NCBI GenBank assembly: GCA_949752795.1
Contig: OX457071.1
Span: 76,907,983 to 76,971,982, forward strand
Length of the DNA: 64,000 nucleotides
Source of the DNA: Hyperoodon ampullatus
Taxonomy: Eukaryota; Chordata; Mammalia; Artiodactyla; Ziphiidae
Reading direction: 5' to 3'
The first letter of the stretch is position 1, and each line of letters begins with the position of its first letter. Below are positions 47,876 through 60,213 of this stretch, in pieces. Both the position numbers and the translations under genes were made by a program. A model generated the notes under the pieces. It was not told where the DNA came from, searched no databases, and saw only the letters and a program-made list of their open reading frames with translations.

Positions 47876-50800
47876 TGTAGGAGGAGTTCACAGAGTAGTA
47901 CTTCCCTTGCGAGTAGGGCAGTAGGCTAAAGCAACTCCGTCATTTCTCGGGAAAAGCTTTACTTAGTTGTGATTGCAGTGAGTGATACTGATGAAGCTTC
48001 AGGAAGGTACTGAGATTTTAAGTTAGGGCTCTAGCCTTTTTTTAATCACTTGAAACCTAATTTAAACTTTCTGGTTAGAACATAAACAAAAATGTATGTA
48101 GTTATGATGTACCTCCTGAAAAGTAGTTATGGAGGAAGGGAAATGAGTATTCTGCTCAGCGATCTCATCTGGAGAGAGAAAGCTGTTACTGGAAGAGAAG
48201 ATGCTTCTTTCTTTACTCATCAGCATCCCTAACAGTGGCCACTCCTCTTCTGACAGATTACTGTGGTCCTAGGCGCTATTTTTAAATTCATATATATAGA
48301 GAGAGGCATATGTCATTTCATTTTACTGTGCTCATCTAAGAAAAGTCACACTAGCTTTCTTCCCGTCTCTGGAAGGAAGTCTAGGCTAGGCCATCACTAG
48401 ATGAAACGATATCCAGAAGCCACAGAGAATAGTTTCCAGAGCTCCCAGTTTTCCCAGGAATGACTTTTGTCTCCCTCACTAATACTCTGTCATTTTGTAG
48501 AATTTATCGTGAAGCATAGCTTATGCAGTGAATAGTTCTAATTTACTCTGGTGGTATTTTGTTTCATGTACAATAAGAACTCCCTGATTCAGAGTGAAAT
48601 GGAAAAGTTCTTTCTGTCTAATGACTGAAAATTTCCAGTTGTGAAGTTTTCTTTAAGAAGAAAAGATATTCTTTAATTACACCACCGAAAGTTCAAAGAC
48701 AACAAAACAATTACATTTTATCCAGATTACTGCAAATTCCAAAATAAAACCCCCAAATGAATAGGTTTTACTACATTTTGCCTGATGCAATGTATATCTG
48801 TTGGACATACTGAAAGCATTGTAAGGAAGGCCTTTTCTTTTACCACTTTTTTCATGAGAAATGTAGAGACCAAAGAATGTTCAACGAAGAAGAAAACACT
48901 TTTTCCAGTTTGTCACTTCATGGATAGAAAGTAGAGACAGAATGGTGAAGCACCTGTTGCTTTAAAGGCAATAAACGAGTGAAATGTTTCAACAGAAGTC
49001 ATCAGCTTTCAAAGATCTCTTTGATCCAGTTCATATCACTCATTGCTCTTAATTCCTTTGTCACATTTGTTACTGCATTACAGGTAATCCTCGAAAGCCA
49101 TGGAGCACTTTACGTTTAACCAGAACCATGTGGACGGTTCTCCCATGTGGACGAGAGCTCCAATCCCAGCTTGTATTCTGCCCCTCCTTTCCCATCCATT
49201 TAGCTTTAGAGGCAGGTTTGAGAAGCAGATCGAGTGATACCGGGACGGACTCATCCCCGCTCCCATCGCTTTCCACCCAGTCCCGGGAGGTTTACGGGCA
49301 GAGCCCCAGCAGACCCTCAGCAGTGCTTTGATCTCCACAGGCACGTTCCATAGGCTCCTCTTCTTCCTGAGGCCGACAGGGTTGAGTCCAAGTAACTTAG
49401 GGTATCTCATTTGGGTAAACATTAAGATTGGTACCGTTTGGTCCATGCCTACTGGAATAGGTCTCCTGCACTGCAGTAAATAAGTTGGAGTGAAGAGGGG
49501 CAAAACAAACTCTCCCCAGCCTTTCGGGTTGAATAGCTTGAGTATGTCACCCCCTCACGCTGCTTCCATTTCCTCACTTAGTATACAAGGGTGATGTGTA
49601 TCTTTTAAGAATTATCTTAGAACTACATCTTGCTTAATCATTTACTGTGTCCTTTTTTTGTATTATCTTCTCTGAGAACAGCTTTTAAGAGGTTGAATCC
49701 AGCAGTAAGGGCATCATAGTTCTAACCTTACTTAGATTTTCTAACATCTGCCTTATTTAGGTTTTCTGAAAGAACTAAAACTGACCAATCTCCCCCGAGG
49801 TCTTCTAGGATTATTCAGACCTGAATATATTCACATAGGGCAGTGGCAGATAGGGTAGTAAGTTCAGGCCTTTGAGGGTTTCGGTGAGGTTTTTCCCGCT
49901 CTGTGTTGGAAATGGTTGCTGATTTGTTCTCTGTCTTCCTGAAGTACAGCAGTTTTCATGTTGAATCCTTGGTGTCTGTCACACATGTGGATAGTCTTTT
50001 CCCTAAATGCTTTTCTCTGTGCTTTTCTTCTGCCTTCTATGTGATTTTTTTTCCTATCAGTGGTTTGTATGTTTTCTGCAATGTTGGTTCTAGTCTTTCC
50101 TGTTCCTTAGAGCTTCTCAGTCCACGCTGGCATCTTTCGTCTCTGCTTCTCTTGTGCAGCTGGGCTGGCTCCCCTTCAGAGGCCTCTGCCATCTCGCATC
50201 TTACCTTTGCTCTCGGATGTTTAAAGTCCATCGATCACGTCTTTTGTTTTCTGTGATTTTTTTCTGCTTTCTTTCAGAATTTGATTTTCAGTGTTGTTTC
50301 CTATCGCTCTTCATTTTCCCAGAGACTTTGGATAGGCCCACCATCAGGTTTTACACAGATGGTCTGGCCAGGTATGTCACTTGCCAAGGACAGTGTGAGT
50401 GTCTAAGCTCGACCCCTTTCCGTCGTGAACTGACCACTCCTTACCTTCACAGCAGAACATACGCTGCAGAGCAGGATGTTCGGAGTTTCCATGGCCTGTG
50501 GGTCAGTCTGCTGCCTGCGGGACTGGAGGAGGAGCGAGGCTGTGTCCTGGCTCTCCTCTGGGCGCTCTGCCGTCCTGCCACGCTGGGGGTTAGCACGTCC
50601 CCAGGGGTGGGCTTTGCGATTCCCTCTGTCCCCCTGTTTGGGGTGCCTGCCCCTTTAGAGAAATGTCCTCGGACATAGTTGCTGGCTTTTTGGTCAGCGT
50701 GGTTGTGGACGCAGTATTTTCCTCTGCCCAGCCGTGCCCGGCATCCTCTGCTGATGCCAGCCCTCCTTTGACAGGACGCAAGAGGGGAAAGAGGCACGTG

Positions 50801-51508
50801 CTGGGTCTCTAGTGACGCCAGCGAGTGACAGGGGTTTCCGGGGGGACTCCCCACAGTCCTCTCTGGCCTGCACATCCCTGCACTTGGGAGCTCTCAGTGA
50901 CAGCGATACCCCTGCAGGTTAGAGGAAGTCACCTTCCACAGTGCACCTTCCTGCCATCTGCTCCACAGCTGTCTGCGATCCCAGTGTGAGGGGCCCCCGG
51001 AGGCGTGCAGTGCGCACACCCAGGCCCGGCTGCCCCATCCGCAAGGGATTCCAGAATCTCCTCCTCTCGTTCCATCATACTCTGAGGGAGGAAACTAGTT
51101 TTCATTCCTAGCACTGTCGTGCAGGTGGGTCAGCATTATCAGTATCTATCAATAGAAGATCTTTCTAGAACAAGTTTAGAGTGGGAGATAGGAGCTAGCA
51201 TCAGCATGGCTGTCCTTACTTTCTGGTTTTCATTCTGGTTCTTTGTCAGGTTTTGGGATGGAGATTTTAAGAAGTTTTACTTACTGCTTTCTCATCAATT
51301 TATGGGGGGTTTTTTGTTTGTTTTTGTTGTTTTTAATGACCCTTTGATTTTATTAAGAGTTAACTCAGGAAGGTACATTATACCTTTTTTTAGCATAGAG
51401 AAAGAACCTTCCCAAATTTTATTTGCAAGTGGATTATCATATAGATTGAGAGTGAAAACCAAAAATCCAAAGGGAAAAAGAAAACTTGTTTTTTGTAGCA
51501 GAGCCTAT
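47876..51508. other. Intron 1, no recognised repeats; unassigned open frames
   Basis: 3.6 kb without SINE or L1. It holds a minus-strand frame of 141 codons (49078-49503) and a GC-rich patch at 50340-51100. Neither resembles a protein I know. They may be old processed copies or chance frames. Confidence 0.35.
49078..49503 (-). other. Unassigned 141-codon open frame
   Basis: Translation contains PTYLLQCRRPIPVGMDQ and MRYPKLLGLNPVGLRKKRSL. Composition is protein-like rather than repetitive, and it is antisense to MICU2. No start context, poly-A or domain supports it. A degraded processed pseudogene is possible; an intact gene is unlikely. Confidence 0.2.
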
Positions 51509-51524
51509 AAAAGCTGGAGGTTCC

Positions 51525-51776
51525 GGGACTTCTCTGGTAGTCCTGTGGGTAAGACTCCACACTCCCAATGCCGGGGCCTGTGTTCAATTCCTGGTCAGGG
51601 AACGAGATCCCACATGCATGCCACAACCAAGAGTCCACATTCTGCAATTAAAAAAAAAATCCCACATGCCGCAACTAAAGATCCCACATGCTGCAACGAA
51701 GATCCCACGTGCTGCAGCTAAGACCCGATGCGGCCTAAATAAATAAATAAATATTTTTAAAAATTAAAAAAAAAAA
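51525..51776 (+). mobile_element. tRNA-derived SINE with internal tandem blocks
   Basis: Head 'gggacttctctggtagtcct', B-box-like tgttcaattcc, then a body of four near-identical blocks of the type 'gatcccacatgctgcaacga', ending 'gacccgatgcggcctaaata' with an A-rich tail. Target-site duplication aaagctggaggttcc is perfect (ends 51524; right copy 51777-51791). Confidence 0.93.
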
Positions 51777-51791
51777 AAAGCTGGAGGTTCC

Positions 51792-52799
51792 GAGTTTCTC
51801 CAGTACTGGTATTCTCACCATACCCTTGAAACGGCCCCTGGAATTTAACAGATTTTTAGACATGAATAGCAACGTTTCTTTATATCCTATATAAATTACT
51901 TAAAATTATGGTTTGCCTTATGATACCTTTTATCTTTGAAAGGAATTGATTTAGCCCTAGGAGATGACATTCAGATTTCTCTTGACATCCTGAGACCTAG
52001 GTGTCAGCATACTGAATTGCTGTTTGTATAGATGCTTTTCCTGTAAGTGAGAGCTCATCATGACTAAGAATACACTAGTAGTAAGTTTTTTTTAAAGTGA
52101 CTGTTAACAGTGTTGGAAAGATGAAAAGATTTGTATCCTGTGGTCTAATTTTATTTGACATGTAATAGTATTTATGACGAGCCCGAACTATGTCTACTTG
52201 TATTTTTCTGAAAGACACTGTGCTTTTACTCACAGTTCTAATCATTTTCAGTTTATATAAACGTGGCCCTGGTATTTTTATATAACATACATTCCACAAA
52301 GTGCTTTGGATATATATAGTAGATTAGAGAGTAATGCTGAGTTTATACAACATCAGTGGGGTATGAGTTATGCCCTGTAAGTGAATCTTCCAGACAACTA
52401 AAATTACCCTCATAAGTAATAAAACATCTTTTTTTAATGCAAGATTTACATTAAAAACAGTTAAGCTACATTACACATTTTCCTACATTTTTAACAAAAT
52501 GTTTCCTACATAATTAGCAATTTCTAAGTGACTGGAGATCATCATCATATAAATAGACCTAGTGGCTATTTATTGGTCGTCATAACATTGATTGATCCAG
52601 ACTCTTGTGGCCAGGTCTGGCTTGTTTAGTTTTTCTCTCCTGTCTCACTTTCAGGCTGTAAGATCTCCCTTCTGCCATTAGTATACTTGACTCTAGCATT
52701 TGTAATGTAATGTTTCTAATATGCTGAGATTTTGAGACTGAAAAGCCAAGCGTATTGGATGGATGTATAGACTAAGTGCTGAATCATGGTATGAGACAT
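51792..52799. other. Intron 1, AT-rich, nothing recognised
   Basis: No exon or repeat recognised. Confidence 0.4.
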
Positions 52800-53170
52800 C
52801 CTGCAGCATCAGCTGTGTACGTTCCAGTGTCTTCCATCTACGCTGGCTCTTGTGTGAATTAAAAGAAAATGCCCACATCCAGGACGGTCTTCCTGGTGCA
52901 CTGTGTCTGCCCTTCTCCCCTTCTGCCCATTTTTGTCGCGTCCCCCAGAGACCCTCTGCCCAGCCCTCGGGACTGGCTGCAGCGTGCTTTGCTCTACTGT
53001 TGCTCCTGGTCTTGGCGGCTCCTCACCGTTTGCAGCTCAGGTCCCGTTTCTCCTGGCCTGGGATGCCTTTGTGAAGTCTTCCGATTAACAAGGCAGTTAA
53101 CTGGTCCTCTCTCTGCCTTCTCCTACAATTTTTTACATATTTCTGTTAGAGCATTTGTTTAAATTACGAC
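52800..53170 (+). mobile_element. Probable L2 remnant
   Basis: 'tgctcctggtcttggcggct', ctggcctgggatgcctttgt and 'ctgttagagcatttgtttaa' resemble degraded L2. Family assignment is by pattern only. Confidence 0.4.
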
Positions 53171-53174
53171 TATC

Positions 53175-53485
53175 ATGATAGTAATGGCTGACCTTCCAGA
53201 GCACGTAGTATGTGTATTATTTCATTGAACACAGGGTTTATAAAAGACCCTTTAAGTAGATACCACTGTCTTCTTCATTTTACAGATTAGTTAGGGAGAA
53301 GTCACAGTAGGAACTTGGCCATGTGACAGAGCTGGGATTTAAGTCCAGGCAGCTTGATTCCTGTTTCCTCACTGTTCGTGAGTCAGCTGATAATTGGTCC
53401 GAGGTCACATACCTAGTGAGTGACAGAACTGGAATTTGCATCCCGGGTAGTTTGACCTTGGAGCCGCAGCTCTGAATTGTTTGTT
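53175..53485 (+). mobile_element. MIR SINE
   Basis: 'ccttcattttacagattag'-type core at about 53271 (cttcattttacagattagtt), 'acagagctgggatttaagtc', 'gaggtcacatacctagtgag' and 'gaactggaatttgcatcccg'. Two overlapping MIR cores may be present in tandem. Confidence 0.75.
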
Positions 53486-53499
53486 TGCTCTCCAGCACT

Positions 53500-53600
53500 C
53501 CCTTTTGTGAGCTCCTTAAAGGCCGAGACCTCACAGTGTTCATCTGTATATCTTCAGAACAGTGACACATAACAGGTTCTTAAATGTTTGAAGATGAATT
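53500..53600 (+). mobile_element. L2 3'-terminal fragment
   Basis: 'tgagctccttaaaggccgag' and 'acataacaggttcttaaatg', an L2-like end. Confidence 0.55.
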
Positions 53601-54439
53601 TGTGAACTTTTTCACCGCCTGCTATGGAGCAGTACTAACGGTACTAAGCTGGGCCTCTGCCCTTGTGTTGTCTCAGACAGAATTTTAATACCTTGACCTT
53701 TGTTATTCCTCCCCATCCTCTGCATCCAAACTGATCCTCTCAGTGCACTTAACCAAACTCAGAAAGCAGTTGCCTTTGCCCAGACTCAGTTTACCAAGCA
53801 CAACTGACCACAGATACGCCACATGTACACGTATCTGTGAGAGAGAGAAAAATGAGTGCCCGAAACCATATGGTCAGTTCAGGGAATACGCAAACAGCAA
53901 CAACAGAAAAAAGCCACCTGAAACGTGCGGGGGAAGGAGGGGAGAGACAGGAGGATGTGGGCAGAGAGGGCACGCTCACGTGAGCAGGAGAGCACCAGGG
54001 GAGAGGATGGAAGGGTTGGGGGCAGAGAGACACGGTTAATTCTTGAGGTTAAATCCATCCATCGGAGCTCTGATCGTAGTGGTCGTACATGTGAAGTATG
54101 GCAAGAATAAACTTTATAGATAAAAGATTCAAAATGCCAAACTGATCTTCCAGATTCTGTGAAGTAAGCATAAATATATAATACACATCAATTTGTGGTC
54201 CTTTAAAATTCAACTACTGTATGACAAAGGGGACTTAAAGAAAATTGATTTGTTGGTTCCTCAACTTGGAATTAGAAAGGCTCTGGCAATTTCAGAACAA
54301 TACTCTTCTTTCCTCTGCGTAAAGTTTGACGTAGTGAAGAAATGTGTTCATAACCTCCTACTTATTTTAAATTTTATTGAACAAGGGAAATAATACATGT
54401 CATTTAGGAAATGGACAACTCTTAGCCCAGGTCTTAAGG
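53601..54439. other. Intron 1, nothing recognised
   Basis: A purine-rich stretch lies at 53920-54040. No gene features. Confidence 0.4.
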
Positions 54440-54565
54440 ATGGCTAATTCTAGTTCTATTCTTTGTTATTCTCTAGAGCCTAACTTAAATCCCACTCTTT
54501 TCATGAAAACTTTCTCAACTGTCATTACCCACACTGCTTTCTCTATTTTCCTAGTTTATGTAATC
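54440..54565 (+). mobile_element. L2-like fragment
   Basis: 'aaatcccactcttttcatga' followed by 'aaactttctcaactgtcatt', typical L2 text. Confidence 0.45.
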
Positions 54566-54574
54566 CTTAGAGGA

Positions 54575-54830
54575 GCTGCCATAGGATAGTGGTTGAGCTG
54601 AGGTGGTCATATTGCCTCTGTGCTATCCGCGGACTTGCCATGTTAACCCAGGCAAGCTGGTTAACCTTGACAAGCTTTGGTTTCTTCTTTTGTAAAATGA
54701 AGCTGATAAAATGAAGTCTCCCATTAGGGTCATTGTGAAGATTGAGTGAGACCATGTATGTAAAGATTTTAGCACCCTACCTGGCATGTGTTTAATTCAC
54801 ATTAGCTATATTGTTAGTGTTTATTACTGC
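54575..54830 (+). mobile_element. MIR SINE
   Basis: 'ccataggatagtggttgagc', 'tttcttcttttgtaaaatga', 'agggtcattgtgaagattga', 'agcaccctacctggcatgtg', the MIR order. Confidence 0.8.
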
Positions 54831-55477
54831 ATTGTTGCCCCGTTGATTAGTATGTGTCCTGTCTCTTCCTGGAGTGCCCTCACACTAGTAGATGCTCGAT
54901 TACGTATTTACTTGGGAGGTCGGCGGATAGGAGTTAGGATGAAGGGAAAAACTCTAGTAGTAAGAGGTGGTGACTTGGGGGCTTCTGCTGTATATTGCAT
55001 AAGGGAAATGGTGGGATTAGTATCGGCACAGGTGATGGCCTCCAACTGAGGGCTGTGTCCTCAGTAAGCAGTGTGAGAGGTGGTGGAAAAGATGAGAAAA
55101 AGGAGAGACATTGCTAGTGCTGGCAAAGGGAGTTGCAGGATTTGGGGGTAGTAGAATAGGTTAATTTATACCACGAAGTAGCAGAAATTAAAGGTACGAC
55201 ACCAGGTTGAGTTGTGAGGATGTTAGTAGGGGGTCGTTAGATAGTTTTATGCCACATCGCCTACTGGTAGAGAATCGTGGTGGTGGGCAAATGTGGAGGT
55301 CATTTGTTTGTAAGTGACCTTCTAAATTCATGGTCTACAATTCATATGGCAGTTTCAAGCTCAGAAATCAACCCAGGGAAGGGAGCTTTAGTTTCGCCTC
55401 CTCTACCTTTTCTTGTTCATTGGGGAGGATATTTAACCAGTATTGGAAGGGATGGCAACCCAATCAGCCATTATCTA
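54831..55477. other. Intron 1, nothing recognised
   Basis: No exon or repeat recognised. Confidence 0.4.
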
Positions 55478-55494
55478 AAATGGCACTTCCCAGG

Positions 55495-55673
55495 GGACTT
55501 CCCTGGTGGTCCAGTGGTTGGGACTTCACCTTTCATTTCAGGGGGTGCGGGTTCAGTCCCTGGTCGGGGAGCTAAGATCCCACATGCCTTGCAGCCAAAT
55601 AACCAAAACATAAAGCAGAAGCAATATTGTAACAAATTCAGTAAAGACTTTAAAAATATTTTTAAAATAAAAA
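55495..55673 (+). mobile_element. tRNA-derived SINE with 'gcaatattgtaacaaattca' tail
   Basis: Head 'gggacttccctggtggtcca', B-box-like ggttcagtccc, then the tail with 'gcaatattgtaacaaattca'. This 3' end differs from both the short and long CHR bodies. Target-site duplication aaaatggcacttcccag / aaaatgacacttcccag. Confidence 0.92.
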
Positions 55674-55691
55674 TAAAATGACACTTCCCAG

Positions 55692-56101
55692 AATAATTGA
55701 CTCTTCTCAAGAATCTTCAGAAATGTTACGCTTATGCAAGTTATAGACGCATACAAGTATATAGAATATGGTAACTATGAGATGGAGGAATAGTTTTCAT
55801 ATCTTGCTGCAAGAGAGTGGGAGGTTTGTGTTTTTACTTGTTGGTCATTTTCAGTATAGGTTAGGACCAGGAAAGAGGAAGAGTGCCACAAGATAGAGGA
55901 CAGCATGAAAACCAAAAGAGACATAGAATAACGATCCATCCTGTTATGAGAGCACTTGAGGAGGATAAATGAGTAATGGCCCCTTTTAGTTGGTTGAAGT
56001 TTAGAAAGAAGAATATGTTTGTTTGCATAAAAGGGATTAAGTGGTTGATAAAAGGTATTTTTTTAACTAGTCATGAACAACTTAGATACAAGATAGTATA
56101 A
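55692..56101. other. Intron 1, nothing recognised
   Basis: No features seen. Confidence 0.4.
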
Positions 56102-56114
56102 AAGAGCCAACATT

Positions 56115-56250
56115 GGGACTTCCCTGGCGGTACAGTGGTTAAGACTCCGCACTTCCACTGCAGAGGGCACGGGTTCAATCCCTGGTGGGGGAACTAAGAT
56201 CCCAGATGCCGTGTGGCATGGCCAATAAATAAATAAATTAAATTTTTTTT
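56115..56250 (+). mobile_element. tRNA-derived SINE, short tRNA-only form
   Basis: Head 'gggacttccctggcggtaca', B-box-like ggttcaatccc, 'ggggaactaagatcccagat', A/T tail. Target-site duplication aagagccaacatt / aagaaccaacatt. Confidence 0.93.
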
Positions 56251-56263
56251 AAGAACCAACATT

Positions 56264-57229
56264 TATTTAAAGATTTGGAAATACATATACCTATTTCTGT
56301 ATAGATTATTTACTTTTTAAAATCTAATAGACTATATGTTAACATTAGTATAATAAACATAGATATTCTTTAAGCTAATAATGTATATATCCGTGTTTGA
56401 CTTCTTTAGCTCTTCAATACACTGTATGACTCTTGTATCTAGGGCTTTGCCAGTGCTGTGACATTTACTGAGAAAACTCTTACCCTTCTCCCTTCCCTAT
56501 CCCATCTGTATACTTTCTGTAACTTCACTGCCAAGGCACTTAGTACATTCTAGTAGGAATTACTGTTTGTCTTGTTTACCACTGTTTTCCTACAAATACT
56601 ATCCATTTGATAATAAATCAAAGGATAATTTATCTACTTCATGTATAAAATGTTCAGAAAATATTAATAAAATTCAATTTTCTGATGACTGAGATAAGAG
56701 TATGGACTCATATAATTAAGACATGCCCCTTGAGTTATTTTTATAGTAGTAATTTAAGGGGAAAGAAAAGGAAAGACATGAACAGGCAAGATCTGGAGAA
56801 GACGGCACCATCAGTGCAGTATTATTGAGTGTTCTGTATACGGCCAGTATTCTGGTAGGCACTCAAGGAAGCCAGTTGTCAAACTGGGGAGAGAGAATTA
56901 ATACTGGTTAGAGGACTGAGATCAGCTAAAAGGAGCTGTTGACGGCTTTGAATTTGGAGGTTTAAGCAACTGGAATTGCCATTTTTCCCCCTTTCAGTTC
57001 CACTCAGCACTTACTGAACATGACTTGTGTGTCAGCATGGAAAGGAAGCGATGTGTCCAGGAAGGATGTCGTGGTCTGATTTAGCTTGTTACCTTCAGGA
57101 AAGCGGTCCCGAGTGCCAGTGTGCTCTTGGATTTCACAGATGACACGTTCTGAGTCAAGGTTCCTATTTTGACCTTGGCATGTGTGCTGACTGGTATGTC
57201 GTCTTCTTCCAGTCTGCCTAGGGCACAGT
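56264..57229. other. Intron 1, nothing recognised
   Basis: No exon or clear repeat. Possible faint L2 near 56440-56580. Confidence 0.35.
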
Positions 57230-57465
57230 GCCTAGCCATGGGTAGGAGGATAGTTGTGGTAGTTAAGAGATTGAAACACTTTTGAGGCAGACACACCTGG
57301 TTTTTTATCCTGGCTCTGCCATTTACTTTACGGTTTTCATATTTACTGTTCAGTTATTCTGAGGATTAACTAAATAATCCATGGAGGGTACTTAACTAGT
57401 ACAGTGCCTAGCACATAGTAAATGCTCCGTGAAAGGTTAGCAATAAATATTTCAGTGTCGTCTCT
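57230..57465 (+). mobile_element. MIR SINE
   Basis: 'cacacctggttttttatcct', ggctctgccatttactttac, 'gtgcctagcacatagtaaat', in MIR order. Confidence 0.75.
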
Positions 57466-57542
57466 ATCAGCATTTGGGTCAAGGCCCAGGTCCCATTGTC
57501 TAAGGTACAGACTCTGACAGTAACAATATCTTAGCCATTCTT

Positions 57543-57751
57543 TTTTTTTTTTTTTTTTTGGTATGCGGGCCTCTCACTGTTGTGGCCTCTCCTGTTGCGG
57601 AGCACAAGCTCCGGACACTCAGGCTCAGCGGCCATGGCTCACGGGCCTAGCCACTCCGCAGCATGTGGGATCTTCCCTGATCGGGGCACGAACCCGTGTC
57701 CCCTGCATAGGCAGGCGGACTCTCAACCACTGCACCACCAGGGAAGCCCTG
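57543..57751 (-). mobile_element. CHR-type SINE, short form, antisense
   Basis: Poly-T, 'ggtatgcgggcctctcactg' to 'gcaccaccagggaagccc'. Target-site duplication tcttagccattctt. Confidence 0.95.
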
Positions 57752-57789
57752 TCTTAGCCATTCTTGTTCTCTTAACACTGTGCACCCAT

Positions 57790-58625
57790 GATGTCAATAT
57801 ATTCCTAAAATCAGGGCCACTGATCAGAATGGGTGTACTTCATCTTTACATGATCTGCTGCCGTCCTGTCTCCCTGAGCTTCTCTTCCGCCATACCACCC
57901 TTGAGCACACCACGCTTTTTCCCGTCCCATGGTCTGTATTCTTTCTTTACCTCCTCCTTGGAATGCTCTCCTTCCAGAGCCCAAGCCCACAAGGCGTGCC
58001 TCATTTAGTCTCGTTGAATGTCACCTGTTCGGAAAGACTCTCCTTGTCCATCCCATTGAAAAATTACTTTTTAAAAAAATTTATTTATTTTATTTATTTA
58101 TTTTTGCCTCCGTTGGGTCTTTGTTGCTGCACGCAGGCTTTCTCTAGTTGCGGCGAGTGGGGGCTACTCTTCGTTGCGGTGCGTGGACTTCTCATTGCGG
58201 TGGCTTCTCTTGTTTTGGAGCACGGGCTCTAGGCGTGCGGGCTTCAGTAGTTGTGGCACACGGGCTCAGTAGTTGTGGCTCAAGGGCTCTAGAGCGCAGG
58301 TTCAGTAGTTGTGGCGCACGGGCTTAGTTGCTCCGCGGCATGTGGGATCTTCCCGGACCAGGACTCAAACCCATGTCTCCTGCATTGGCAGGCGGATTCT
58401 TAACCACTGCGCCACCAGGGAAGTCCTGAAATGTTACTAATCACTTTCTTATCCTGCTTTATATCTCTTCATGGCACTTTTTAGTGTCTTACATTATTTT
58501 ATACATTTATTCATTAATTGTCATTCTCCTGTTTGGGAATGCAGGTTCCTCAGGTTAGCCTCATCACTGCTCCGTCTTCAGTGCCTGTGCACTCAGTAAA
58601 TATCTGTTCAGTAAATGACTTCAAA
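57790..58625 (+). mobile_element. L2 3' region, split by a SINE
   Basis: Left part to 58067 ('cctccttggaatgctctcct') and right part from 58427 ('tgtttgggaatgcaggttcc', then 'gtgcactcagtaaatatctg') form one L2 3' end once the CHR SINE is disregarded. Confidence 0.75.
58068..58426 (-). mobile_element. CHR-type SINE, long form, antisense
   Basis: (TTTA)n tail, 'cgttgggtctttgttgctgc' to 'gcgccaccagggaagtcc', inserted in the L2. It ends only about 315 bp before MICU2 exon 2. Confidence 0.93.
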
Positions 58626-58742
58626 GTTTGGAGGTTGTTATACCTAAACACTAAAATTACTCGTTAAAGATTATTGTAGAAGTAGCCAAGTTGAGGAATG
58701 ATACTGAAAAAAATCTGCAATTGCAATTTCTTTTTCTTTTAG

Positions 58743-58887
58743 AAAAGTGTGGACTCTGGAGAGATGAAAGGGAAACCGTCTCCTCGTAAACAGCGCTTCA
58801 TGCAGTTTTCCTCACTGGAACACGAGGGAGAGTATTACATGACACCACGGGACTTCCTCTTCTCAGTAATGTTTGACCAAATCGAAC
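58743..58887 (+). CDS. MICU2: MICU2 exon 2
   Basis: Encodes 48 codons plus one base (residues 69-116) and ends in phase 1 at GAAC|gtaagt. It contains RKQRFMQFSSLEHEGEYYMT and PRDFLFSVMF, a strongly conserved signature of the MICU2 N-terminal core that follows the targeting peptide and precedes the first EF hand. The acceptor is a long pyrimidine tract, ctttttcttttag. Reading frame joins exon 1 without interruption (..VIAQ|KSVDSG..). The splice after phase 1 leaves an arginine codon beginning with C to be completed by exon 3, outside the window. No frame damage is seen, so the gene looks functional here. Expected partner is MICU1, in a disulphide-linked heterodimer on the inner-membrane uniporter. 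Confidence 0.97.
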
Positions 58888-60213
58888 GTAAGTTGTGTTT
58901 TCGTTTTTTAAGTTAAAAAAAAAATCAAATATTAGGGCTGAAAAACCTCTGTTTTTTAGAATTGGTAACAGCTTTTCTTCATTTTAATTATCATCATTCT
59001 TTGTACCATGCGTTTACTTAATTATTTAGACTTTCAACCCTTGTGACACTAAACTTTTATTTATTTATTTATTTATTTATTTATCTAAGAAATAGTTGCT
59101 TTGTACGTGGGTTTTTCTAAAGAGAGGAAAAAATAGGTAAGTTTTTAAATGTCACTAATTAAGTTCTTAATAGGGTAACTAATTCATCCAAGATGTTACG
59201 TTTTGGTGGTGTTGATGTTTTAAATTGGGCAAAAAAAAGAAACTAGGTTAGAGCAATTAGGAGGGTCACACGGGGTGGGGTGGTGGTGGGATGAACTGGG
59301 CGATTGGGATTGACATGTATACACTGATGTGGATAAAATGGATGACTAATAAGAACCTGCTGTATAAAAAAAAATGTGATCAAATGTATTCTATTGGAAA
59401 GAAGCAAAAACAGACCATATTTACAGTCTAAAATATATATATATATATTTGATCTTTGAAAAAAATAATCAACAGAAATTAAAAATTCACCTTTGACCTT
59501 ACTCAAACCTAGATCCCTCTCCTGAGTTAACTACTGGTTTATTATGTAGCTTTTAAAGACCTTTTCTAATGCATTCATATGCTTCTGAATGTTTGAAATA
59601 TTAAATATTATTTTGTTTTATTGAGGTGGGTCTTTTCATATGTATGGATACTGTATGTATTTTTGGAAATTGTTGAACACACAGTTTTACTCTGTCTCAG
59701 ATTGTATTTTAATCAATGCAAAAAGTTGAAATATTATAAGGAACAATGCTTGGAATACCAAAAAAAAAGGTTGAGGAGAGAGAGGGAGACAGACAAAGAG
59801 GGAGAGAGAACAGGAATCTTGTGTGGTCAAACAGGCTAAAAATTGAATTATTATTATAACAGTTTAAAAAATAAGCTTTAATACCTATACTGTACTTATA
59901 TAAAACTAAAACTTAATTTTCTTTCATCTGCTAAAAAGAGAAAGCTTCATTGGACTAATGGTCTGCTCTTGATAAGCTATTGTGAAAGGTTTCCGTTTTT
60001 AAGTAATCTGCCTAGAAAGTAACAATTTTGTGTTTTATCAAAATAATTTCCTGTGCTTTGTGTTATCTTTATCACCAGGTCTTTGATTACTTGAAAAAAC
60101 CTAGTTTTCTCAATATTAAAGTTTTGCTCAGAACTAAAAAAAAGGAGGGTCATACAATAGAGTCATGATGCCACTGGTTTAAAAAAAACCTGAAAAAATA
60201 GAATTAGAAGCAA

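Larger units (their letters stand above)
29242..58742 (+). other. MICU2: MICU2 intron 1 (29.5 kb)
   Basis: Bounded by donor gtacgg at 29242 and acceptor ctttttcttttag at 58742. Both flanking exons are phase 0 at this junction. No other exon with MICU2 similarity is visible inside. The intron holds about 14 CHR-type SINEs in both orientations, three clear L1 pieces, L2 and MIR relics, and the perfect inverted repeat at 40750. Confidence 0.88.
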
